A DNA stretch of 64,000 nucleotides from Hermodice carunculata. Its lineage: Eukaryota; Annelida; Polychaeta; Eunicida; Amphinomidae. The notes below the pieces were generated by a model, which saw only the letters and a program-made list of their open reading frames with translations, did not search any database and was not told the DNA's origin. Where the stretch lies: contig OZ026619.1 of NCBI GenBank assembly GCA_964020975.1, forward strand, positions 4,776,415-4,840,414, given 5' to 3'. This document shows, piece after piece, positions 11,029 through 21,780 of the stretch; the first letter of the stretch is position 1, and each line of letters starts with the position of its first letter. Made by a program: the position numbers and the translations under genes.

Positions 11029-12145
11029 TCAAATTGCATAGTTATTACACACAAATAAGAGTGTTTTCATGCACAAAATACCATTATTGTCAGAGTGGTC
11101 CCTCATGACAGAGCATGTGTATATGTCCACCTTTATCTCAATAGGACCACTAAGACATATTGTTGTGCAAGTATACAGTGTATTATTAGCCATGTAACCG
11201 GCTGAGTAAAATGAAAAGTTACCAAACTGTGAAATTATATCTTCTAGGTTAGGAAGTGGATATGCATTCTTAACTACAGTCTCATTTAATTTTCTATAAT
11301 CTATGACTAATCTATATCCGCCATCTTTCTTGGGAACTAAGATTATGGGTGCTGCATAAGCACTACTAGAAGGCCTAATGAGGTTAGCTTTGAGTAAATC
11401 ATCTAATTGTTTTTCAAGTTCTGCCCGTAATGTTAGGGGGGTTCTGTAGGCTCTTTGTTTTGCCGGTGGGTTATCACCTGTTTCAATACTCATGGGTGGC
11501 AAGGATGTGTTGCCAAGTTGGGTATCTTTTGAAACAAATACGTCAATGTACTGTTCTAACAAAGATTTCAATTTTTCTCTTTGTTCAGGTTTTACATGGT
11601 CCAATTTAAATGTCAGTTTACTTGTTTGATCCTTGGCAGGTTGACTGTCAAGTTTTATAGTAAGTATACCAGAATTGTCTTGTGTTACGTCAATTTTGAT
11701 AATTTCAGCAATTTGATTTTCTTCGAGTTCTTCTGCTGTTGCCAAAACAATCTCAGGCTGGAACATGACTGCAACATTGGTTTGGCTTATGATAGGCAAT
11801 TGCACTTTATTGCCTGGGGATGCTGAAATAATGCAATCTGGAATCAACACCAGGGTATTTTGCCAGTTCTGGTGCATTACCTAACTGAGAGATGCAAGAA
11901 ACACCAGGTGTCTTCAGTCCAGGGATGTTAATTGGTACAATTACTTCAGATTCCGGAGGAATGATGATTTTGTCAGCCAACTGTACTAAATAACAACTTC
12001 TTTGAAGGTCCGATTTTCGTTGTAAAAGTGTAATTTTGTTCCCAAGACTGATAGTTCTGTTTGCATAATCCAAACCTGCCTTGTTTGCAGAAAGAAAGTC
12101 ACTTCAAAGTAAAATTGGGTTTGTAACACCTTTTACAATCTCAAA
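11029..12145 (-). pseudogene. Ty3 family B pol fragment (protease end and RT start)
   Basis: The minus strand shows the C-terminal side of protease and its linker (NKITLLQRKSDLQRSCYLVQ, EVIVPINIPGLKTPG), then the RT entry region (RAYRTPLTLRAELEKQLDDL, YAAPIILVPKKDGG, LVIDYRKLNETVVKNAYPLP). The left end stops soon after FSFYSAG, so RT fingers only are present. The segment 11477-12145 is nearly the same as 16622-17297, with occasional differences by eye. It abuts A2 env sequence at its right end. It is partial and broken. Confidence 0.8.
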
Positions 12146-13190
12146 TGGTGTGGTGCACCCAGTAGGATGGAAAATATCCCCATCTACTGTACTGATACTG
12201 ACGTCAGCATGGTCCACCATAGTCTTAATGGAGTAGCCCCGCGCCGCATACGGAACGGGCCACGTAGCCAAGTTATAACGGCTATACCTGCGACCATCAA
12301 CCAAAGGCAACTTAACCCGATAGATCAGAGTGTCCCGGCCCCATACTGGATAAATATGGGAGTGTTCATAATACCACTGAATGGGATCCACGGGGTAAGT
12401 AGTTGTAGTGGTCGCCTGTCGGAGCACATCGCGTAATTGCGACACACTCAAAATGTCTTCAGTCAATGGCCCCATTTCTAGGGAAGCCCTCTGATGGGCA
12501 TAAGTGTGAAACAGACGTACATATGAAACTGTAACTTGCTCCAAGGTAGCTACAATTCTCTCGAAATAAAATGCCCGCTCCAACCGGTAAAGTCTATTGA
12601 TGGTCACATTCAGCTTGGACAAAGCACGATTCAATTTTGGAATTAAATAATTAGAAATGAAGGTGGTCACTTGGGTGACTTGTCTTCTATTCCAGGTCAC
12701 AGCACTATGGGTCCTATTCAAAACAGTGGTAAGTTGATTTACCTGGTGCACCATAGTGTGCTGGTACTGCCTGGTTTCTATGATGGCACGGAGACACTCA
12801 TCCACAGAGTCATCCGTGGCTAAACCAAAAAGTGTAGAGCCAATCTGTCCGAAAAAGTCAAACAACCCACGGGTACCTCTGTGCCGTGCTGGTGGTGCTG
12901 GAATAGGGGTCACATCTGCCCCTGACAGATATTCCTTTAAAAACTGCAATCGGCCCAGCCATGCCTTACTCTGTACACCGGAGATGACTTTTCGTGCAGT
13001 GGCTTTTGTAACTTGGTCGAGAACCAAATTAATATTTGGCAAAACTGAGGGATCTAACACTGGTGGGTCTATCACCACCAAAACAGTCCATTCTGCTGAC
13101 TGAACTTGGAGCCGGTCTGCTTTGGTGAGAAGAAGGCCATCCTCAAGAGGCTAGACTGAAGCTAACACATTGCCTAACATCGCTTGGCCG
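12146..13190 (-). pseudogene. A2 env, N-terminal part
   Basis: Contains the basic cleavage-type site RHRGTRGLFDFFGQIG with a glycine-rich fusion peptide and SLFGLATDD-like continuation, then a long helical segment (HQVNQLTTVLNRTHSAVTWN). This is the layout of the F-like envelope proteins of gypsy-type errantiviruses. It is nearly identical to the env at 57076-58996. The C-terminal half, including the membrane anchor, is missing, and the fragment ends against family B protease sequence. Confidence 0.75.
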
Positions 13191-14844
13191 AAGAGCAGAC
13201 AAAGGATGCCAGCTCTATAGCTGCTAACCTCTGGCGTTTTTGCTCCTCCGCTGGGGGTGGACATGCTGGCGCTGGTCTCTTGACTGCACGTGAAGGTGGT
13301 GGTGGTGACGGCGGTGGAGGACTGTTAGTACGCGGCTCATCCACATCCATAGGCAAACCTCGCGATCGCGTGAAGTACCTATGAGTGACTGCCGGTGTTG
13401 GAACCGTTGTCACGCCACCTCCAGCTCGTTCATGCGCAGTCGCACTAGAAGTCAAAGCTTCCCGCTGATTGGTTACCGCCGGAGGCGCAGATGGTGAACC
13501 ATCATCATAAGATAGCGGCTCAGTCACACCTGACTGCACTCCTCGGCACACCACTACTGGGCTAACAGCTCGGCCTGTTGAGGCTTCGTTAGAGCTGTGA
13601 GTGACCTCATCCATGGACTCGGAGACAGGGGGTTCCGCGTCCGAATCGACATGCACATCTGGAACCGAACTGGGGCCAGGGCACGAGCTGCCACTCGGCA
13701 CCGGCCGTCTAAGCCCAGGCACACATAAAGACATTTCTGTGCCTTGGCGGGCGTTCCGGCGCGGCCGCGTATGGAACTCATCCCATGCCAGGTTCGGGTC
13801 CACCAGGAGCAACTTACTCGTGTTAACAGTGTGAGTCTTACCAGTTTGCTGCTGTCTGATCCAGCAAACCGGTCCCCTAGTCCTCGGCCTCCGGGGAAGG
13901 TGATGACAACCTGACTTGTAGTGGTTTCCCCCACAGTTTAAGCAGGACACACCGCCGCCCTGGCTGCTCTGTTGAGGACTGTTGGCCTGGGGGTTGTGCT
14001 GGCCCTGATAACGCTGGGGACGTGGCTCCACTTCGGGCTCACCCGCCTTCTCCAGCCGTGTTAATCGACTGGCCATCCGATCCTGACCCTTCTGGAGTTG
14101 TTGCAGGACCTTCATCAGCTCGTCCGACGGGGCGGGGGCCATGGATGAAGTGTCCATCGGCTCCTCCTCGCGCCGTAGCCCGGTATACCGTTCCAACCCG
14201 GCCTCTATCTGCTCCACGAACCTCAATGCAGCCTCCAGGGTCTGCTCCGTCAGTTCCAAACTGACCTTCTTTGCGACTTCCGAGGACCGCAGACCCTTGA
14301 CATATTGGCGAAGCAGAGTCCTTTTGGTGTCCACCGATCTGCTCCCTGGGTAGGCTCGCCGGGTAGCCTCTCGGAACCGGCGGTTGTAAGAAGCCAGGGT
14401 CTCTCCGTCTGCTTGTCTCTGGTTCTCTACCACCAGGCGCAGCCTCTCCTCCTCGTCTGCCGACAGAAAAGTGCGCTGGATGTGAGACTTGAGGCGGGCC
14501 CAGGGCACCTGAGTCCGCTCCTCTGCCTGGGAGTTCAGGTACCGCAGTACCTCCCTCCTCAGTGGGCCGCTTGTGGTCCGACTGACGATGCTGATGATCG
14601 CCCGGTTGTCATTTTCTACCATCGGGACCAGTAAATCGACTTCATATAAGTAGTTGCGGGTCTGCGCCCCAACTTCACCGTCACAGATGGTGAAGCCCCT
14701 GCACAAGTTGTTCAGCAGGTCCTTCCCCCTCTGCATCTGCCACTGAGCCCGCTGATCCGCGTGGAACTAGCTCTCTACATCTTTAATTTCATTGAGCATG
14801 CCCACCAATTGTGAGGTGGGATTGTGCTGCTCCATGGTGTCCAT
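13174..14844 (-). pseudogene. A2 gag with pol C-terminal tail
   Basis: The N-terminal part is A2 gag (LLNNLCRGFTICDGEVGAQT, TFLSADEEERLRLVVENQRQ, YNRRFREATRRAYPGSRS) with the knuckle [17 protein letters not shown]. It is followed in the same long frame by the end of pol (GPVCWIRQQQTGKTHTVN, LVDPNLAWDEFHTRPRRNAR) and its Ser/Pro-rich tail ending PPAEEQKRQRL. The body of pol is not present in this copy. The end overlaps the start of env, as in the fuller copy. The frame is long but the element is defective. Confidence 0.75.
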
Positions 14845-14907
14845 ATCTCAATTATTTAACAATGGTTAATCACAATAAGTCTATAATATATATATATTGG
14901 TGGCCAC

Positions 14908-15216
14908 TCACCACAAGTAAAAGTCCCGCAATCTCTGGGATGGGGCCCGTGTCCTCGTGACTTTCACCAGCACGCGGCGCACGTCATAGCACCGGGTGCC
15001 CTCGTGGTTGGCCCACACCAAATGCTGTCGCATCAAGTATGTGGCCCAACCGTGATCGCCGCTTGTGCTGGCTTGTCCCAGCCGCAGGGTGCACCGCCCA
15101 CACTCCAATAGGTAGACTCTGAACACTCCACAGTGTTCTTTCCTCAAGTGTCTGACGAGGTCCCCTTCACTACAATAATTATGCTCACACAGGGAGCACC
15201 TATATGTGGCCATCAA
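14908..15216 (-). CDS. Pre-gag two-finger C2H2 protein (A2)
   Basis: An ORF of 102 residues starting MMATYRCSLCEHNYCSEG. Finger one is CSLC...H....H (residues 7-28). A second CxxC (CGRC, about 39-42) is followed by spaced His residues (QHLVWANH). The C-terminal part is basic (VLVKVTRTRAPSQRLRDF). It is nearly identical to the frame at 63749-63997 and shares the finger plan with the A1 frame at 3083-3439. The frame is open in this copy. A nucleic-acid-binding role is inferred from the fingers only. Confidence 0.65.
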   Translation of the reverse strand: MMATYRCSLCEHNYCSEGDLVRHLRKEHCGVFRVYLLECGRCTLRLGQASTSGDHGWATYLMRQHLVWANHEGTRCYDVRRVLVKVTRTRAPSQRLRDFYLW

Positions 15217-15239
15217 TAATTATAAGGACGGCGGTCGAC

Positions 15240-15467
15240 TTACAGTCTATTGGTCTCCCACTCATCAATCTCGTCTTCTAATGTCTTCAAATCATCCCGA
15301 TAACTTGCCCACATGGGTTTTGTGAAGGAATCGTCGGGTTTGATCCCATCATGGTCCCCTGCAGGTACCAACCGTAGCTTTGAATAATCAATGTGCGGCT
15401 TCCAATTCTTGCGGGCTTCGTCCCAGTCCACTCTGGGGGTGGGTTTGTCTTCATTCTTGGAAGCCAT
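15240..15467 (-). CDS. Pre-gag acidic DWD protein (A2)
   Basis: A 75-residue ORF starting MASKNEDKPTPRVDWDEARK, the first ORF after the PBS. It shares the DWD box, the LVPAG block and the AS.RD.L.T.ED block with the A1 homologue at 3443-3697. It is strongly acidic toward the C-terminus (TLEDEIDEWETNRL). There is no signal peptide, membrane segment or catalytic motif. The function is unknown, but conserved blocks across diverged elements suggest past selection. Confidence 0.65.
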   Translation of the reverse strand: MASKNEDKPTPRVDWDEARKNWKPHIDYSKLRLVPAGDHDGIKPDDSFTKPMWASYRDDLKTLEDEIDEWETNRL

Positions 15468-15511
15468 CAGTTCAGAGCTGGTCCGTCATAAAAAAATATA
15501 AAAGAAGAAAT

Positions 15512-15527
15512 CCTGGCAAGCTCGCCA
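15512..15527 (-). other. Primer-binding-site-like sequence (A2)
   Basis: Minus strand TGGCGAGCTTGCCAGG, one base inside the LTR edge at 15529. It corresponds to the A1 site at 3698-3716. Confidence 0.55.
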
Positions 15528-15552
15528 ATGAAAAAGTGGTTGGCCAACTTAA

Positions 15553-15579
15553 CTAGAAAAAGTTGGTTCACTTTTCTAG
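15553..15579. other. Hairpin near the LTR inner end
   Basis: CTAGAAAAAG, an 8-base loop, then CTTTTCTAG: nine-base arms with one bulged base. The same hairpin is kept in the solo LTR just inside 53528, so it may matter for RNA structure in R/U5. Confidence 0.5.
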
Positions 15580-15750
15580 GGCTTGGTTATGGAAACGCTG
15601 CTTGTACATTCCTCAGAAGATTGCTCGTTCATGTCCGAGATGAGGACCAGCCAGTCTGACTTGGCTCTGGCATCAAGCCTGCTTGCCTGCCGGGCAGCAG
15701 GAAGAAACCACACATCCACTCAGGTTGAGAGAAGAAGACTTAAGACTCAC

Positions 15751-15756
15751 TTTATT
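15751..15756 (-). promoter_or_regulatory. Polyadenylation signal in A2 LTR
   Basis: Minus-strand AATAAA within AAGCAATAAAGTGAG. Placement in the 3' third of the LTR (element orientation) suits the U3/R region. The matching position in the solo LTR has drifted. Confidence 0.5.
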
Positions 15757-16621
15757 GCTTGTACATCGTATACATATATGTTTCTGTCCGCACTGGCCTC
15801 GTCACCCATTGGTTGATCTCTCTGGCGTCTTTTAACACCTTACATAAATGCTTATTGTGTGTTTATTAGCCTGCGTAAGATGTACAGGTATCTACGCACA
15901 ACAAATTATTTCCCCGCAAGGCGTACACCTGGATATGTGGTCAAAGAGCATCCTGGATCTGCTTCACATTCCAGGACAAATTGACTTGTTTTGTTGGCTT
16001 CTTAATTTTGGGAGTTGCAAATGAGATTTTTCCAATTTTAAAACTTCAATTTTACTTCCACAAATTACTAACTGCATTCCTGGGGTTTTGGTTCACCACT
16101 AAATTGCCGCAATTAAACCATTAAAATGTCAAGTGTACATCTGTACAATTCAGCAGAAACCAATGAATTCAGTTGCGGTTCCATAATACAAAACTTTTAA
16201 CGAGTTGTTGCTTTCTTACTGATGAAGCAAGGCTACCCAGGCTGTTATCCTGAACACAAAAGTTACCTAACGCTACATCTGACAGTCGTTCGATCACATA
16301 ACCAGGGGCAACACAACAGAACACGCCACTGACTAAGTGTCATCAAAGTGTCATCATTGCATAAGTGTACACGAGTGATTGCCACACAAGACCTGAAAAG
16401 GCATTGTGTGAGAGGATGGCCAAACACAAGCTTGTACGAAGTTACTACCTGTTTGGTAAGATTGCTGCTGGCCATTCTGGTCCCATCTCTGGCCTGTGCC
16501 AAGTTTTCGACCTCACCAGCCCACCTGCCTGTGCAGCTATCCCTACTTGCCTGCTGCACAGCCAGAGCAATCCCAGGCAGCCATCATTTATATACTAAAC
16601 ATTACAAACAGGCCAGTGGCT

Positions 16622-18513
16622 TTTACACTCTGTTTCAATACTCATGGGTGGCAAGGATGTGTTGCCAAGTTCGTTATCTTTTGAAGCAAATATGTCAATG
16701 TGCTGTTCTAACAAAGATTTCAATTTTTCTCATTGTTCAGGTGTTGCATGGTCCAATTTAAATGTCAGTTTACTTGTTTGATCCTTGGCAGGTTGACTGT
16801 CAAGTTTTTTAGTAAGTATACCAGAATTGTCTTGTGTTACCAAAATTTTAGTAATTTCAGCAATTTGATTTTCAAGCTCTTCTGCTGTTGCCAAAACAAT
16901 CTCAGGCTGGAACATCAGTGCAGCATTGGTTTGGCTTATGATAGGCAATTGCACTTTATTGTCTTGGGATGCTGAAATTATGCAATCTGGAATCAACACC
17001 AGGGTATTTTGCCAGTTCTGGTGCATTATCTAACTGAGAGATGCAATAAACACCAGGTTTCTTCAGTCCAGGGATGTTAATTGGTACAATTACTTCAGAT
17101 TCCGGAGAAATGTTGATTTTGTCAGCCAACTGTACTAAACAACAACTTCTTTGAAGGTCCGATTTTCGTTGTAAAAGTGTAATTTTGTTCCCAAGACTGA
17201 TAGTTCTGTTTTCGTAATCCAAAGTTGCCTTGTTTGCAGAAAGAAAGTCACTTCAAAGTAAAATTGGGTTTGTAACACCTTTTACAATCTCAAATAGTGT
17301 GGTAATCTTTAATTTGTTTAGTTCAAATTCCACCTGTGCTGAACCCAAAGAAGCCAATTCATGACCAGTTATACTTGAAAGGTGTGTTAATTGTCTAGGG
17401 AGTACCGTTCCTTTACATTTGTCAGGTAATAGATTAAAACATTTCTCTGACATGATAGATATGTCTGCTCCCGTGTCTAGAATAGCCCAAAGAACCTGTT
17501 TGTCAAATGTTATCTTTATTACTGGGGTTTCTACAGGTTGGGCGGTAGAAAGCAACATGCCTGGCACAGCCATCCCGTAACCATACCAGGGTTTCCCTGA
17601 CGTTGTCTATTTGCGTTATTTGTGTTAGTACCTTCCCCTTGTTCCCTTTGCCTTATTCTGCATTTTCTCCACACATGGCCAGGTTTTGAACAGTGCCCAC
17701 AAGTGGGTTTATTGTCTTGCGTCCAAGTAAGGGGTTTTCCCTTATACATAGGTGGTCCTCTTTGTGGGGTATTTTTATCAGTTTTATCATTTTTCTGGAC
17801 AGCTAAAACTTCTGTCAGCATGTTCTTTATTTCTGTGATTTCATTGTGCTTTTCAGTAACAGCACCTATCTCCATAGGTTCTTCACACCTGCAGAGGTCA
17901 AAAGTTCTAGTTGTAGGCTGTTCTTGTACTGCCATGTTAAGTGCCCCCTGGAGGGGTATGGGGCGTTGCCTAATTATCTTTCGAGTTTCGTAATCATCCT
18001 TGATTCCGTCAAGAAAGACGTCTTTTAATTGCTGTTGTATCAAGTGGTCTGAGGGGTCTATTGTATTGAATGCCTCTTCTGCGACATCAATTATTCATTC
18101 CGAAAAGTTCTGCACACTCTCTAGGGCATTTTGTTTTAGTTTCTTCAATCTTTGTTGTGTGTATTGAATATCTGTCAAATCACTAAATTGGTCTTTCAAT
18201 GCAGTAATTACTGCGGCCCATTATATGTCTGGGCTACTCCTTAGTAGCCTTGAATAGAATTCAGCAGCAGGCATCTAATTCTAAGGCATCCGCAGTTTTG
18301 CAGATTATCTGACCACAATTCTAAATGGTACATTGAACAGAAAAAGACTCTATTTTGACACGTGTATCTGATGTCACCCAAACAAAAGCAATTGCAATAA
18401 CTACACCTTTTTGCTAATAGTCCTTGATTTTCAGGTTTTCTGTTGTCTTCACGTATGAATTCAAGGGTAAACTTGTATTTTTTATCAGGATGTCTTGTCC
18501 CTTGGTCAGCCAT
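16622..18513 (-). pseudogene. Ty3 family B gag-protease-RT entry fragment
   Basis: Reading leftward from 18513: a Cys-rich N-terminal frame (MADQGTRHPDKK, then CSYCNCFC and RYTCQNRVFFC); gag (QQLKDVFLDGIKDDYETRK, RQRPIPLQGALNMAVQEQ) with the knuckle CGHCSKPGHVWRKC near 17690; then protease with LWAILDTGADISIMSEKC near 17480; then the linker and the start of RT down to 16622. It is a different lineage from A (DTGAD and a normal CCHC knuckle). It is broken in several places and stops where the A2 LTR begins. Confidence 0.8.
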
Positions 18514-18563
18514 AGATTTTTAATGACTTAATTTGAGATACAGTTCTTTGATAGTGAATTGAT

Positions 18564-19026
18564 TGTCTTCTCGTGTAATAAATTCAACTCCAGGCATGAA
18601 TAGTTGTGAAGAAGAGTTGTATATTCAAGATGTGTACAGAATCGTGCAAGGTCTCAGCTCTGGCAATCTCCTGGGTGCGGCCATATTTATACAAATATGC
18701 AAATGAATATAAATTTAACCAGCCCATCTACTTCAGTAAAATGTCCAGGTTTTGGGAACTGGTTTTGTAAAAATAGCTAGAGTAAGCAGACTACTTAATG
18801 ACATAGTTCAAAGAGAAACAAGAATTTACCAGCCACTTCAGGTGTAATAGAATTGATGCTGACGAAGTAAACAAGTTCATAGTTATGAAACAGTAAAAGG
18901 GCGAGGTTTTTAGGTACAGTTTAAGGAGATTGCCAGTTACAATACTTTTAACATTGAGAGGGATTTATTAATAATTTGATGAAAATTTAAAAAAATGTAC
19001 TCAGCTTTGCCATATCATTACAGTCA
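18564..19026 (-). repeat. Family B 5' LTR
   Basis: Block of about 460 bp matching the solo copy at 8349-8790. It starts TGTCTTC and ends CATTACAGTCA on the plus strand. About 50 bases separate it from the first family B ATG at 18513, the right place for a leader and PBS. Confidence 0.75.
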
Positions 19027-20442
19027 TTGGTCTTGGTGTACAACATGTGAACTTTCAGTAATTTATCATCAAACATGTCATTTGTACCACTACTTCAATG
19101 ATGTTTACAATAACTTAAAGGCATTACTTGAACAAACCACAAAAGACAAAAACACTGTGTAATACATTTAACTGTGAAAGTGGTTTGGACAAAAATATTA
19201 AATTACACATCTTAAAAATGTTAAAGAATTTATTTTTGCGGTTTCTGAAACATTTATCTTCAAATTCACTATGACACCAAAAAATGAAAACCAGTTAACA
19301 TTTCACAAGTAAAATATGTGTACATAATTTCTCATGCCAGAGTGAACATAGAGAAATCTTAAAAATTTCCTTCCTGAGTTGGCTAACATGAATCCAAGAA
19401 TATCCTAAATTACATGTCCTTCTAATAACAGATGAAATGTAGTACCATATAGAAATAGAAAATAGACAGAAAACTACATGTAGGAAAGTCTAAACAGATA
19501 TCATAGCAATTGTGCTTTACAAAAATATATAAATTTAGCACACTTTTGCACGTGTCAACTATAGTTAATATATAGAGCAATTGACTCCTTTTTTACTGAT
19601 TGTAATACTGGCAGAATGAGCATTGCCATCGTTTGTGTCAATGTAATATCATCTGAAGAAAAATCATTGACATAACAGGAAAATAATTTCAAAATGTTTT
19701 TGTGCTAATTTTTAAATTTGTGGCATATTTATGTAGATGGTTAAGTAGGGGAAAAAATCAAACATTAAATTGAATTACTTTAAACAATTTTCTTTTCTCC
19801 ACTAGAGAAATACTGTGACATGATAAATTCAAAACAGTACTTTGCATATATTTATATTTTTTAAGCAGTCAGGGCCTTTGATAATACTTAGCTGGGTAGG
19901 AAACAATCTTGACTGCAATTTGCACACAAAAGATATTGGAATTGTTTATCAAGATTCAAGGGAGTTTCACACCCTGAGGTACCATGCAAGGCCCATGGAA
20001 GATGGTATTGGCTGACTGCATGGTGCAAATTATGTTGACCCACACACTGCATTCCATGCTAAATTACTGAAACAAATTGAAGAACAATCACATTACATGC
20101 AAACCAGATGAACAATTCACTCCCTGAGCACTGACTTGAAACTATCTTAAGTTACCTTTTCAAGGATAAAATATTTTGGGTAAAATTTCAGGCTTAGCAT
20201 GCAAAGGCAGTTGGTATTACACTACAGGCATTACTGCACTCCAGTTCCCTAAATTCAATACATGTGTTTATTTGGTCCCACTGACTGCAAACTTCATGCT
20301 CTAAACACATGTAAAGTGTAAGATTCTGCTGAAAATTGACTCTGCATGTACATACCTATTTAAAAAGCCTGTATGGAAGTCTGCTACCCCGCCATCTCAT
20401 GCTCACATCATGTCTCTCCCATGTGTTCAAGGTTCCAGGGGG
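19027..20442. other. Spacer, nothing recognised
   Basis: AT-rich non-coding sequence. No long frame, no array and no match to other parts of the window were seen. Confidence 0.5.
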
Positions 20443-21234
20443 TTAATTATGCCTGTGTTGAGGCAACATAATTGGAGAGTGCCAAAGTGACTTTCTTCTA
20501 CATTGATTGTGTTCACCATTGAGACAGTTCACTATGTTTTGTCTTGCTTGGTCTGCAGCTTGATAAAACTTTTGTGTTGACACACCATACTTTTTTAATG
20601 CAAGCGTCAATTGAATCTGGCACTTTGTAACTAGTTTGTGGGCCAGATATGCACGATTGAAGTTGAAACTTCTGTCGGTGGCTTTCCCAAGGTGCATGCT
20701 GAGGGATGTAGCTTAGAATTTTTTTCTCTGACAGTGCAAGACGTGCACAGTGCATCTCAACTGTTCAGGAGCTGTCTGAATTTTGGCATACCCATCACTT
20801 ATAACATGAGTCACCTTTTTTAATGTTTTCAATGATTTTGGACACGTCTTTGACCCGCTGCTGTCAATGGCAGCTATTTCCTCCATGTTGGCATATCTTC
20901 CAGTTTTGGTTAAAGTCTGCTGTGCAAGCACCAGGCCAGTTTCAGCATCAGTCATGGGTGTATATGACTGAGTTCCAGCCTGGCACATACTTCTGCCTTT
21001 GGGTGGATTGTTGTACACTGTGTCTGTCATTACTTGAAGCTCGCTGCCTTGCATATCTATCAGCAGCCTCTGGTTTTCATCCATCTGCTCTGTGTTCAGT
21101 GTTGTGTAGTTCACAGAGCACTTGTCCACCAAAGCCTGCAGTGTCTTTGCATTTGGAGCATGACAGTCCAGGGCTGCAAACATAAGTCTGGTGTCCTCAA
21201 TGCTGATGGGACTTTTCATCAAGAAGGTTCCCAA
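20443..21234 (-). pseudogene. DNA transposon transposase remnant (Mutator-like)
   Basis: The minus strand starts MGTFLMKSPISIEDTRLMFA and continues QALVDKCSVNYTTLNTEQM, then VMTDTVYNNPPKGRSMCQAG, SYTPMTDAETGLVLAQQTL, GRYANMEEIAAIDSS and VTHVISDGYAKIQ. The Asp in VMTDTVYNNP and the Asp in HVISDGYAK would be the first two acidic residues of a DDE catalytic core. I know this type as a Mutator/Kolobok-like transposase found in many invertebrates. After about 173 codons the frame is lost, and related sequence continues in two other frames (CQIQLTLALKKYG, FYQAADQARQNIVNCLNGEH). It is therefore a frameshifted, truncated copy. No terminal inverted repeats were found. Confidence 0.6.
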
Positions 21235-21281
21235 CTGCAGATTAAATGATGCTGGGGCCCGTCCAGGTCTTCAGGTGTTGT

Positions 21282-21369
21282 GCATACCGCAACACTCGGA
21301 ATAAAGAAATTGTGTGACATTTGTCCATTAGAGACAAATGAGACTTTTATGCTGAGTGTTGTGGTATGC
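21282..21369. other. Nested fold-back sequence
   Basis: GCATACCGCAACACTCGG (21282-21299) pairs with CTGAGTGTTGTGGTATGC (21352-21369). The only two mismatches are G.T pairs, so an RNA would be fully paired. Inside, CATTTGTC (21318-21325) and GACAAATG (21333-21340) form a perfect 8-bp hairpin with a 7-base loop. Confidence 0.6.
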
Positions 21370-21580
21370 ATCATAACCATTACCATCCATACTGGTGTGA
21401 AAACGTTATGTTTCAGCCTTGTATTTCCATTAAATAATTATATATTCAAAATGCTTACTTGCACCAGAAATATATTGCAGGAAACTGCCATTGTGATTTT
21501 GTATTGAATGTACGTGTGTTTTTTCTATGGCTGTAGATGACAGAACTTCCATACCAAGAATATGTGGTAATGGTTATGAT
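21370..21580. repeat. 16-bp perfect inverted repeat, ~180 bp apart
   Basis: ATCATAACCATTACCA at 21370-21385 is the exact reverse complement of TGGTAATGGTTATGAT at 21565-21580. It directly adjoins the fold-back at 21282-21369. It could be the arms of a small MITE-like element, though no target duplication was seen. Confidence 0.55.
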
Positions 21581-21780
21581 ATTTATTATTGAAAATTCCT
21601 CTATTGATAAAATAAATAGCTGCTTTAACACAATTTGGTATTAAATTAATTTTCTTATTTAATTTAATAAAACTTATTTTCAGCTTTTCTATACTGCAAA
21701 ACTATTGTCGAAAACTTTCATGTTTATGCAAAACCAGCTGATTCTGGCCATAATAATGCATATTGTAGAATCAAGTATGA

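Larger units (their letters stand above)
12146..16622 (-). mobile_element. Ty3 element A2, internally reduced copy
   Basis: This is an A2-family fossil on the minus strand, with family B sequence on both sides. Reading leftward: LTR (16622 to 15529), PBS, DWD ORF, C2H2 ORF, gag joined to the pol C-terminal tail, then the N-terminal part of env. Protease, RT, RNase H and most of integrase are absent, as is the end of env. Sequence is close to the A2 copy at 57-64 kb over all shared parts. It could not move by itself. Confidence 0.8.
15529..16622 (-). repeat. A2 LTR (outer tip missing)
   Basis: Opens TGAAAAAGTGGTTGGCC beside the PBS and matches 53528-54640 along its length, with roughly one difference in ten bases by eye. 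It stops at ...GCTTTTACACTC, where family B sequence begins, so the outer tip present in the 54680 copy is absent. The same LTR type also occurs in pieces at 22510-22765 and 25086-25120. Confidence 0.8.

Noticed and set aside
14022-14634. Several plus-strand GC-rich ORFs
   Set aside because: Antisense to A2 gag, and mirrored over the gag at 62.8-63.5 kb.
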